DNA from: Pinus tabuliformis
Taxonomy: Eukaryota > Streptophyta > Pinopsida > Pinales > Pinaceae
Direction of reading: 5' to 3'
NCBI GenBank assembly: GCA_031772625.1
Contig: CM062817.1
Coordinates: 947,234,327 to 947,298,326 of the forward strand
DNA length: 64,000 nt
Shown here: positions 54,829-64,000 of the stretch, piece after piece
Numbering within the stretch: the first letter of the stretch is position 1
Layout: the number at the start of each line of letters is the position of its first letter
The notes under the pieces: model-generated
Seen by the model: only the letters and a program-made list of their open reading frames with translations
Database searches by the model: none
Told to the model about the DNA's origin: nothing
Made by a program: the position numbers and the translations under genes

Positions 54829-55866
54829 TGTTATCAGTAAAACTAGTGTCTATGCAGAACTGCTAGTCCCACTAAGGGTGATAGCTACCTTAGAAACAAA
54901 CACACTAAAACTACTTTTGTTTTCCTTTATGAGAAATAGATGAGAGAAGAATAAAGGAGACCAACCTCAGTCTTGCGCTTGGTTCCTTGCTTGATTCCTC
55001 TCCCTTCTGATAGTCCTTTGCTACTTGCTTCCTTGTATACCTAGCTTCAAAGAGCACCTGTAGAATCAAAGCAGCATAACACTATACGAGAACATAGATC
55101 TATTATCATAAACAATATAGGACCAGATGTATATTAACCACACAAATGCATACAACATCAATCACACAAGAATGTGGAGGAAAACTTGAATAGCTTTATT
55201 AATAATCAAGAAAGAGCAAAGAGGATTACAACCAATTGTTCTGACCCAGCATCATCCTCTCAGCAAGAAGCCCTTCTTCACCTCATGAAAATCTTAGATC
55301 ACCCAACACTATGATGTAGCACCAAGAAACCAGCAGCACTTCCTTACAAGATACAAAATTCCAGCCTCTGGATCTCTGGGATGAGGGATCCATATATAGA
55401 TGTTTGCAAGGGGGGTGAGTCAGCTTTTGAGATTTGATTAGTGTCCTCTCTCTGATAGTTCTTGAATCCACTTGGAGATTGATGATCTCTTACTCATCCC
55501 TGGGCGAATGTAGAGAGGCAAGTGTCACAGGAGAAGTTTCTAGAAGATTCTTTGCTTCTCCACCTTGCAGATTGACCCTGCCATTTGTCCACTCTCGCCC
55601 ATCGCACCCCATAGAAGGGCTTTTCAACATGCATCGCACCTACTGTGTGTACTTAGGTGGGATGCAATGCACTTTGACCATGGAGCAGGTGAAATGATCT
55701 AGTTTTGACCAATTCTGAGTAGTTTTTCATGGAGAACTTCTGGGAGAAGATGTAATCAGTTGACCTTGTTCTTTTAGGGGTCGAAACAACACTTTTAGGG
55801 ACTTAAGAGCCCTTGGTTTATGGACATTTATGATTTGGGTTGCAGTTCCCAAAAATATCTATAACA
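54829..55866 (-). mobile_element. 5' LTR of element A
   Basis: 1,038 bp, (on +) TGTTATCAGT to TATAACA. About 38 substitutions and one indel versus 31,538-32,574 by eye. The - strand TATA box CTATATATGG is at about 55,390-55,399. Flanked by AGGGG at 55,867. Confidence 0.95.
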
Positions 55867-56800
55867 AGGGGAGGCTCTCATCCCATGTGCATAGATGATT
55901 TGAGTTGGACATGTGCAAAATGTGTATGATCATCACATTGATGACCTCTATCTGACCATTAGTTTGGTGATGGAAAGTTGTGGACCTAGTGAGCTTGGTG
56001 TCCAGCATCAATGAGAGAGTGGACCAAAATGTTCTAAGGAACCTGCTATCTCGATCTGAGATGATAGATTGTGGGATCCCAAAGTGTACCCACACTCATT
56101 CAAAGAAGAGTTTCGTAGTGGCTTCTGTTGTGATGCTCTTCTTGCAGGCCGCCATAATGCCCATCTTCGAGAATTTTTCAACAACCAAAAAAACACATTC
56201 ATTGCCATTCTTAGTAGAAGGAGGGCCCGACATGTAATCCATGGAAATGAATTCCCAAGGTCGACAAGGGGTAGACAACATAATATAGAGGGCTTGCTTC
56301 TTGATGGTCAGTTTGGTAATGACGTAGGCAGTGCAAGATTTGATGTACTTCCCGACATCCTATCAAAGATTCAGCCAATAGAAATAATTATGCAATACTT
56401 CCACTGTTTTCTCGACCCCAAAATGCCCAACGGGCCAACTATAGTGCGCTTCTAAAATACTTGGCATGCTCACTTGAAGGAACAAAAAGGTGTCCTATAT
56501 GGCATAACAAGGCATCCTATAGGTGAAAATATGGAACTTGCTAAACTTACAAGAGTGTCTCAGATGTGTGGACGAATTCTGGGTCACTTTTGTAGAGAAG
56601 TGGCCAATCAAAAGTCTTGTTCTCAGAAGAGTTGAGCATGGTGGTTAAAGACATGATCGATGGTCGAATGAGTTAGTTTGAAACATTATTGGTGTTTCCC
56701 TTATTGTACCTAATATTCAAATGGAATTTTTCTAGGTATGTGGACCACTTCTGATGACGATCTTTATGCAACTTGCCTTACATATGTATGGGCTACAAAG
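55867..56800 (-). pseudogene. Integrase core of C2
   Basis: PWEFISMDYMSGPPSTKNGN carries Asp 1 (56,096-56,281). After a frameshift FGIPQSIISDRDSRFL carries Asp 2 and FHHQTNGQIEVINVMI carries Glu (55,859-56,095 region). The core ends at the AGGGG insertion site. Upstream (56,300-56,800) the zinc domain is decayed. Confidence 0.85.
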
Positions 56801-56907
56801 GGTTGGTGGTCTGTGTGGTTGACTGTTTCATTCCCCAAAATGTAATGCTTCAATTGCTCGCAGGCCTTCACAATGGAATACATCTCTTTATCATAAGTGG
56901 GATTCTT

Positions 56908-58012
56908 TCAGAATGTGTCTGAAAGTGTCTCACTGTGATATGCCACTAGATGCCCCTGTTGAGTAAGGACAACCCCAATAGCATAGTCAGAGGCATCTGT
57001 CTCGATCTCAAATGGTTGTTCCAAGTCTAGTAATGTCTGCACTAGTGCAGAGAAGAGGTGATGCTTCAAATCTGTGAATCTGTTATGTTGAGATTTAGAA
57101 AAAAAGATTTTTTCTTTCGCTCCTCCCTTGGTGAATTGAATTAAGGGCCAAGTGTTAATGGAGAAACCTAATATGAACTTGCGGTAGAAATTGGCAAGAC
57201 CCAGAAAGTTGCGGGGCTCTATCAGAGTGGTCAGGGCTAGCCAATCCCAAATGACTTGGATCTTGGTTGGAACCACATTCAACCCCCCATTCATCAATAA
57301 TTTATCCTAGATACTGAACGAGACTCATGCCAAAAGTGCATTTCTCCAAATTGGCACACAACTTGTTCTATTGCAGTGTTTGGAGAATCTATCGAACGTG
57401 GTGGAGGAGCTCTTCCCAACTTTGGCTGAATATTGGGATCTCATCCAAGTATACCACTACAAATGAGTTGGTGAATTGCCATAAGATGTCATCCATCAAG
57501 CTCATGAGGGTTGCAGAATCATTTGCCAACTCAAAAGGAATAACCAACCATTTGTAATGTACCTCCTTGGCTTTAAAGGCAATTTTCCACACATTGGATG
57601 GTTCGATTGGTACTCGGTGATATCCGGACCTCAAGTTGATCTTGTGGAAATATTTCCCCCCCTTGATTTGGTCCAGAAGGTCATCAATTCGTGGGATTGG
57701 GTACCTATTCTAGATAGTTATCTTGTTCAGTGCCTGATAGTCAATACAAAGTCTCTAAGTCCCATCCCTCTTTTGTACCAACACGATCAGGCACCCACAA
57801 GGCGATGAACTTGGCTGGATGTGGCCTTTCTGCAACAACTCCTGAATCTGCCTGTTTATTCTTTTGTTCTCTGGAATGGTGCACCAATAGATTCTTCCAT
57901 TACGAAATGATGCACCTAGGGTAAGATCAATGGAGTTCTTGACCTGATAGTGAAGAGGCACCCATGCGGTGGAGGCGAAAATGTCCTCATACTCCTCCAC
58001 CACCTTGTCCAT
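56908..58012 (-). pseudogene. RT-RNase H of C2, catalytic motif YLDE
   Basis: RT blocks: MDKVVEEYEDIFASTAWVPLHYQVKNSIDL, GCLIVLVQKRDG, GYHRVPIEPSNVWKIAFKAKEVHYKW, FVVVYLDEIPIFSQSWEELLHH. The catalytic YxDD reads YLDE (57,440-57,451), so RT is dead regardless of frame breaks. RNase H keeps IETDASDYAIGVVLTQQG and YHSETLS. The linker GLANFYRKFILGFS is readable. Confidence 0.88.
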
Positions 58013-58109
58013 CTATTGTTGTCTTGTATAGGGGCCCTATCTGGAGGTCCTAGCGACCATCTTCTTCTTTCCCTCATGGCATATCATTACGAAAAAAAAT
58101 TGTTTTGGA

Positions 58110-58460
58110 AATGAGCTTTGTACATTTTTCTACAGTAACTAAAGAGATGGTAGTTGGCAATGCTACTACTGATGTCTTGTACAACTTATTTCCAAAGGTA
58201 ACAATAATAGTGTGAGGCCTTGACTCATAAACAACATGTCACTTCCACAAGTAAGGTTGGCCTAAAAACACATCAGAAAGAGCAAGGGGAGAAATGTCAC
58301 ATAATACCTCATTCCTCAAGGGCTTGATGTTGTATGGAAGACAACATTACTCTCTCACATGAAGAACCCGTTCTTGGTGAAGCCACTTGGTGGTGTACAG
58401 TTGTGGCTGTGCTATGGTCCATAAGCCCAACTACTTCACAACCTCTATTGAAATGAGGTT
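58110..58460 (-). pseudogene. Protease C-terminal region of C2
   Basis: GQPYLWK, HVVYESRPHTIIVTFGNKLYK and ALPTTISLVTVEKC are readable on the - strand through a stop. The active-site part is too decayed to judge. Confidence 0.65.
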
Positions 58461-59690
58461 CTTTTGGCTCCTATTGTCGACAATGAACTATGGTGGGGAA
58501 CCCTTTACCCACATCTAGGAGTAGAAGAGGTGCTCCTCCTCCTTTGGATCTTCAGGTTCCTCCTTCTGGATGTTTGTGGTGGCAATGGTTGTTTTGGGCT
58601 CCGAGTCGATAAAATGCTTCACTTTTCATTCCCCTTATTGGGTTCTAACTCAGATTCAGAACATGCATATGATTCTCAAACCTTCATCTTGGCCACTAGT
58701 GACAGCTTGACCTGACACTCACTTTTTTTGTGAGTGGAGATCTTATGAAACTCACACCACTTTCTCATGTTCTTATTCAGCTTTGCAGTGTTTTTCTTTG
58801 CTAACGGCTTTGCTGGGTTGTCTTGGGCCACCCTGCCTTGGATTTTTCTTCTTTTTTTTTGCGTTTTTGTGGCACCTTTCCCTTACTCCAGATTCATATA
58901 TCCAAAGTCTCATTTCTTCTATTTAAAATTTTGCTCGATCTTGACAGTGTCTCAGTACGTCGTGCCAAGCGAGGAGATGTCTAGGAACTCCATATTGTCC
59001 TAGACATACCTATGTAGGCAGTTGCAGTACTTGAGTACCAAATTTTTCTCAAAATACTTGATACCCAAATTAATGCGAAGTGTATGAAAAGCAATGGTAA
59101 ACTCTGACACATCTGGGTCCCCTCCATGCCGCAACGTGGTCCACTTTATTTTTTTATCCTCATGGCTCCCAATAAGTTAGTACTTATCCTTGATGGCATC
59201 CTGGAATGAATTCCATGTGGGTGCAGCTAAAAATAGTGAGGTCATACTTTGATCCTTTTGCTCAGAGTAGGTTTCCCACCAGTCCGTGACATGGGGGGAG
59301 ACTTTGAGAAGAGAAAAGGTAATCTTTACCCGATTGAAAAAATCATGAACAAAAAAATATCCTTCTAGCACATTTAACCATTTATCTATAGTGTCTGCAT
59401 CTATTTGGCCGTCAAATGCGGAAATGTCAAAGTTTACTTGTACCTTAAAAGGAGTGGAGCCTCCAAAGTGGCTATTGGATGTGGATGTGCCACCGGTGGG
59501 AAACCATTGTAGGATTTGGGAAAATATATCCATCATTACTTTCCTATGTTTTTCGAGGGCCTCCCCAAGCAATATTTTGATAGGTTATTCTACTCCCTTG
59601 TTTTTATTTTCTTTAACCATAGGTGGTCATCGAGGTTTGCGCAGCTAATCTTGCAAAGGCTCAACCAAATTAAGCCCTAACTTATTATAT
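58461..59690 (-). pseudogene. gag of C2
   Basis: An open stretch (59,177-59,572) carries the capsid-like domain: QVNFDISAFDGQIDADTIDKWLNVLEGYFFVHDF and TDWWETYSEQ, with ATWNSFQDAIKDKY. A zinc-knuckle variant C-x2-H-x4-H-x4-C (WCEFHKISTHKKSEC) lies at about 58,715-58,760 followed by KLSLVAKM. Frames are broken between. The start is near 59,690, close to the primer site. Confidence 0.8.
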
Positions 59691-59739
59691 GCCGACCTCG
59701 TTGCAGACATGCAAAGGAAGATAGAGAAAGAGAAGACTC

Positions 59740-59750
59740 CTCTGATACCA
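59740..59750 (-). other. Primer-binding site of C2, initiator-Met type
   Basis: On the - strand TGGTATCAGAG one base after the LTR end, matching the usual plant initiator-Met primer site. Confidence 0.88.
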
Positions 59751-59751
59751 C

Positions 59752-60370
59752 TGACCTGGATTTAAATATGAATGCAAAAAACTACAGATACAACCATAAA
59801 TACATAGATGCAGTAGCAATAACATGTTATTTCATTAATATGAAATACTGAAATATTCTTACAAATAGATACGAAATAAGACTAGCTCACGCGATGGTAG
59901 CTTATCTCTCAGAAGAGATGTGGTGGCTGCATGCCTTTGAAATTTGTTATAGTGAGGCTCAAGGGCCTATTTATTATTGAGAAACAATGGAAAACCTTAA
60001 GCATCCAAATACGTAACCATAGGAGATGAAGCGCCAAACTATGGGCCTCGCTTGGGTAAATTAGTACAAAACCTTGCCGAGCTGGTATCTTTGGCATACG
60101 ATCTTTGTTTGACGATAACAATACCTTGTTAGAAAGATCTATCGAATGACTACAAATTTCGAATGTTGGACATTGCAAGAGGAACCATGTTGACCTAGGT
60201 TTTCCAAAAAACATTGTTTAGGGCCTCAAAACAGCTCTAGAAGTTCAGGACTCGAAAAACTACCAAAAATAGTAAATTGTGCTACAAATAAGGAAACTGA
60301 AAAACTAAAAGAAATAATGGTGGAGGTTCAAGTGGCATAGTTAGGTGGCCACCAATATCCACCTGGATCA
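59752..60370 (-). mobile_element. LTR shared by C2 (5') and C3 (3')
   Basis: 619 bp, TGA...TCA ends, polypurine tract on the C3 side and primer site on the C2 side. Homologous to 30,167-30,804 (shared blocks such as CCATAGGAGATGAAGCG and CAATACCTTGTTAGAAA). TATA-like TAATAAATAGG at about 59,966-59,977. Confidence 0.9.
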
Positions 60371-61990
60371 TTCCTATCCCCTTAGGAAGCAATGGTCCCC
60401 ATTGTGTTGAGTTCCTCCATGAGATGAGGAAACTTCTGCTGAACTTGGTCCCTGGTAAGCCACTTGCCCTAATGAAGGAGTTTCCTTGCTTTGGAAACTC
60501 GATATAGCTGTATCCTTTGTTTTTAGGTGTTATTCATCTGTGTTTCACAGATCCAATCAATTGTGGCTTGTTCCATGTAGTCTGGATTTAACTCTATAGG
60601 TATGGTAGAAGACGGTAAACATTGAGCACTGGATGTAGGCCAAGGAATGGGGGAATTTTGAGCTCAAATGTATTGTCTCCCATAGACCTAGTAATGGTGT
60701 AAGGACCATATCTGAGAGGTCTGATTTTCTAAAAGTCTCTGATTAGGTGTTCCTTCTACAAATGCAACTAGACTTTGTCGCCCACCTAAAACTTGTGTGG
60801 CACCTGATGTTGACCATGCTGCTTCTTGTACTTGGAGTTTTATTCTTCGAAATGTTTTTAACCTACTGGCAGAGGTGATGGATGAACTCAATGATGTTTT
60901 TTTCCTTATCGGCTTAAGACTAGACATGTTTTGAATCTTCCTGAGTAGCAGTAAATGGTATGACCACATCAGTGGCACATAGTGGATGGAATCCCATGCT
61001 CACCTAAAAAGAGCTGTAGCAAATCGAGTTATGGAGAGCCTGGTTATTGTAATGATGGACATAGGGGAGGCCCTCATCCCATGTGCATGGATGCTTTGAG
61101 TTGTACATGCATAGAATGTGTATGATCATCTTGCTGATGACCTCTCTCTGGCCATTTTTTTGGGTATAGAAAGATGTAGACTTAGTGAGCTTGTTGTCCA
61201 GCATTGACCAAGGACTAGACTAGAATGTACTGAGGAACATGTTGTCTTGATATGAGATGATAGACTGTGGGATCCAAAAGTGTAGCGAAAGTTGTTCCAA
61301 GAAGATTTTAGCAGTGGCTCTCGATGTGATGTTCTTCTTGCAGGCTTCCATAATTGCCATCTTCGAGAATCTGTCGTTGACCACAAAAAAAAGTCATTTC
61401 CATGCTTAGTAGAAGGAAGGCAAAACATGTAATCCATGGATATGGATTCCATAAGTTGACTAGGGGTAGAAAGTGGAGTATAGAGGCCTTTCTTCATGAT
61501 GGTCATTTTGGAAATGGCACAGGAAATGTAGGATCTTATGTACTTGTCGACATCCTCTCGAAGATTCGACAAATAGAAATACTTCTACAATACTACCACT
61601 ATTTTATTGACCATGAAATGCCGAGTGGTCTGACTATAGTGCAATTGGAAAATTATCTTGGCACGCTCGCTTGAAGGAACACAAAGTTGTCCGAGGTGGC
61701 ATAACATAGAATAGTGGAGGTGAAAATATGGAACTTGCTGACCCTCCAAAACCATCTATTATGTGTGGTCGAATTTTGGGTCACTTTTGTAGAGAAGTGG
61801 CCAATCACAAGTATTGTACCCACAAGACTTGAGCACTGTGGTTAATGCTATGATCATTGGTTGGCCGAGGCATTCTGCAACATTATTGGTGCTGCACTTC
61901 TTGTACTTGATATTCAAATGGAACTGTTATAGGTATGTGGGACAGTTTTGAAGGTGATCAATGTGAAACTTTCCCTATGTCTGTATGAAC
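60371..61990 (-). pseudogene. Integrase of C3
   Basis: Zinc-domain tail SCAISKMTIMKKGLY and core SISMDYMFCLPSTKHGND (Asp 1) at 61,400-61,572. The Glu region reads FYTQKNGQREVISKMI (61,004-61,204). The C-terminal domain is decayed at 60,600-60,980 and ends at the polypurine tract 60,371-60,384. Frame broken several times. Confidence 0.8.
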
Positions 61991-62006
61991 TACAAGGGTT
62001 TGTGGT

Positions 62007-63220
62007 CTATGTGGATGACCATTTCCTTCCACAAAATGTAATGCTTCCATTGTCAGCAGACATGCACAATGGAATATATCTCTTTGTCATAAGTAGAATA
62101 CTTATGGACTGTGTCTGAAAGTTTCTCACTGTGATATGCCATTGGGTGCCCATGTTGAGTAACGACTGCCCCAATAGCATAGTCAAATGCATCTATCTCG
62201 ATCTCAAATGGTTGTTAGAAGTATGGTAATGTGAGCATTGATGCAGAGGAGAGGCGATGTTTGAACTCTGCGAGTGCCTTTTGTTGAGATTCATACTAAA
62301 AATATTTTTTTTCGCTTCTTCCCTGGTGACTTGACTCAAGGGACAAGTGATATTAGGGAACCACGGTACGAACCTATGATAGAAATTGGCAAGACCCAAA
62401 AAGCTGCAGCACTATCTTAGAGTGGCTAGGGTTGGAAAATCTCAAATGACTTGGATCTTATCTCATTCCACATGCACCCCCCGTTCATCAATAATTTATC
62501 CCAGAAATTGAACATGGATCATGCCAAAAGTGCATTTCTCCAAATTGGCACACAACTTATGTTGTCTTAGTGTTTGGATAACCTGGCCGATGTGGTGGAG
62601 GTGCTCTTCCCAAATCTTGCTGAAGATGAGGATGTCATCCATGTATACCACTACAAATGAGTTGGTGAATGACCGCAACATGTCATCCATCAACCTCATG
62701 AAGGTTGCAGGAGCATTCGTCAACCCAAAAGGCATAACCAACCATTCTAAAAGGCCCTCCTTGGCTTTGAAGGTAGTCTTCCACACATCAGAGGGTTCGA
62801 TTGGTACCTAGTGATATTCAGACTTCAGGTTGATCTTGCTAAAATAATTTCCCCCCCTTGAGTTGGTCGAGAGGGTCATTAATCTGTGGGATTGTGTACC
62901 TATTCGAGAGTGTGATATCGTTTAGCACCTGATAGCCAATATAGATATTCCATGTCCCAACCTTCCTCTGTACCAACACGATCGGGCTCCCATAGATTGA
63001 TTAAATTGGCTAGATGTGACCTTTCTATAGCAGCCCCTGAATCTTCCTTTTTATTTCTTCGTTCTCCAAAATGGAGCATCAATATATTGGTACATTGGGA
63101 AATGATGCAGATCAGATCAAATCTATGGAGTGCTTGACCTGATAGTGCAGAGGGAACCCTTTGGGGGAGGTGAAAATGTCCTCGCACTCCTCCACAACCT
63201 TGTCCATTTGTTATTCTCAT
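62007..63220 (-). pseudogene. RT-RNase H of C3
   Basis: RT segment 62,496-62,786: VWKTTFKAKEGLLEWLVMPFGLTNAPATF, FVVVYMDDILIFSKIWEEHLHHI, with YMDD intact (62,634-62,645). RNase H is broken: GLANFYHRFVPWFPNIT and EIEIDAFDYAIGAV are readable near 62,150-62,400. Of the three C copies this one best preserves the RT core. Confidence 0.87.
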
Positions 63221-63714
63221 ACAGAGGGGCCCTGTCTAGAGGTCGTGGCCACCGTCTTATTATTTCCTTGAGGGCATATCATCAAGAAAAAAACATTCCC
63301 AATTTTGGAAATGAGCTTACTGCATTTTTTTGCAGTAACCAAAGAGATGGCGATAGGCAGTGCTACCTCTGGTATCTTGTACAACTTATTTTCCAAGATA
63401 ACAATAACCACGTGAGGTGTTGACTCATACACAACATGTCACTTCCATAAGTATGGTTGGCCTAATAATGCATCACAAACATCAAGGGGAGAAACGTCAC
63501 ATAATACCTCATCCATGAAGGGTCTTATGTTGTATGGAAGGTGAAAATGTTGGCTCACATGAAGATCCTGTCCTTGGTGAAGCCACCTAATGATGTACGA
63601 TTGTGGGTGTGATGTATTTGGTAAGCCGAGCAACTTCATGACCTCTACAGAATTGAGGTTATTTTGGCTCTTGTTGTTGAGAATGAACTGTAGTGGGGAA
63701 CCCTTTACCCACAT
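63221..63714 (-). pseudogene. Protease of C3
   Basis: An open segment 63,439-63,714 includes PLQFILNNKSQNNLNSVEVMKLLGLP, where the expected Asp-Ser-Gly-Ser active site reads Asn-Asn-Lys-Ser, so catalysis is lost. FMDEVLCDVSPLDVCDALLGQPYLWK follows, then (63,217-63,432) NKLYKIPEVALPIAISLVTAKKC. Confidence 0.8.
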
Positions 63715-64000
63715 CTGGGAGTGGAAGAGGCACTCCTCCTCCTCTAGATCTTTGTAGTGGAAATGGTGGCATTGAGCTCTGCATCTATAATATGCTTCCC
63801 TTTTTCATTCCCCTCATTAGGTTTTCACTTAGAGTCAGAACATTCATATGATTCTAAAGCCCTCATCTCAGCCACTAGTGACTTCTTGGCCTGACAGTCA
63901 CTTGTGTTTTGAGTGGAGACCTTATGGAACATACACCACTTTCCTATTTCCTTCTTTGGTTTCATGATGTTGTTCTTTTCTTGTGGCTTTGGAAAGTTGT
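63715..64000 (-). pseudogene. gag C-terminal end of C3 (cut by the window)
   Basis: On the - strand KWCMFHKVSTQNTSDCQ lies near 63,890-63,940: the C-x2-H-x4-H-x4-C knuckle with its second His changed to Gln. It is followed by a Lys/Glu-rich linker to protease. Confidence 0.7.

Larger units (their letters stand above)
31538..55866 (-). mobile_element. Element A: Tat-lineage Ty3/gypsy retrotransposon containing element B
   Basis: Two LTRs of about 1,037 bp with TG...CA ends, a 5 bp target duplication, a primer site and a polypurine tract define it. Without the B insertion and the extra 205 bp it is about 16.2 kb. On the - strand the order is 5' LTR, 3 kb leader, gag, protease, RT, gRH, integrase, aRH; on the + strand an antisense ORF; then noncoding DNA and 3' LTR. 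LTRs differ by roughly 38 substitutions by eye (about 3.7%). Protease DEGAS and RT match the Retand/Ogre (Tat) lineage. Confidence 0.95.
55867..59751 (-). mobile_element. Element C2: Ty3/gypsy copy split by element A
   Basis: On the - strand from its 5' LTR (59,752-60,370): primer site, gag, protease, RT, RNase H, integrase to 55,872. It continues at 31,532 down to 30,805 and the 3' LTR at 30,167-30,804. A is inserted in integrase between the catalytic core (ending CTWDESLPL) and the C-terminal domain. Confidence 0.9.
60371..64000 (-). mobile_element. Element C3: Ty3/gypsy copy continuing beyond the window
   Basis: The - strand order gag (partial), protease, RT, RNase H, integrase and 3' LTR. 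The integrase sequence is uninterrupted at the site where A entered C2, giving the empty site. The 5' part lies right of 64,000. Confidence 0.9.

Noticed and set aside
1-64000. Host genes, tRNAs or rRNAs
   Set aside because: Every recognisable coding block is retrotransposon-derived or lies inside one. No tRNA fold or rRNA stretch was seen by eye, though a tRNAscan run would be decisive.

Overview
The window is nuclear DNA from a seed plant with a large, repeat-filled genome. No cellular gene, tRNA or rRNA was recognised. Nearly everything is Ty3/gypsy-type LTR retrotransposon sequence in different stages of decay, nested and tandemly arranged. A gymnosperm is a plausible host (several Tat/Athila-like lineages, old decayed copies, no genes in 64 kb), but this is inference only.

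Left part, + strand. 1-8,014 is the decayed internal region of an Athila/Tat-branch element (F: gag, protease, RT, RNase H, integrase). A 1.1 kb array of about 29 palindromic 35-38 bp units (5,528-6,605) and probably the start of a 3' LTR follow it. A cluster of TGACGTCA sites with an E2F-like site lies at 9,881-10,088. 10,770-14,301 holds a long, lightly broken ORF of unknown function with a coiled-coil C-terminus. An LTR ending at 15,618 and a primer-binding site open element D, a Tat-like element with order gag-protease-archaeal-type RNase H (aRH)-RT-degenerate RNase H (gRH)-integrase. D carries an extra acidic/coiled-coil ORF region before an LTR at 24,852-26,255.

Right part, - strand. 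Element C is a second type of Ty3/gypsy element with initiator-Met-type primer sites. It forms an LTR-sharing tandem array: C3 (64,000 down to 60,371), shared LTR (59,752-60,370), C2 (59,751 down to 55,867, resuming 31,537 down to 30,805), shared LTR (30,167-30,804), C1 (30,166 down to 26,256, cut off by D's LTR). C2 is split by element A (31,538-55,866), a 24.3 kb nested unit with 1.04 kb LTRs and a 5 bp target duplication AGGGG. A is a Tat-lineage element: gag-protease-RT-gRH-integrase-aRH, plus an antisense ORF between aRH and the 3' LTR. A's 3' region is in turn interrupted by element B (32,666-40,620), a related but distinct Tat-type element that has lost everything between its primer site and RNase H. 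A 205 bp perfect duplication of A sequence flanks B.

The most notable signals are: (1) in both A and B, a convergent antisense ORF resembling the plant mobile domain, with a conserved phase-1 intron; (2) a family of alternating short stem-loops in the noncoding parts of A and B; (3) the long extra ORF at 10,770-14,301; (4) two different positions of the second RNase H domain in one window; (5) the anomalous 205 bp duplication flanking B.
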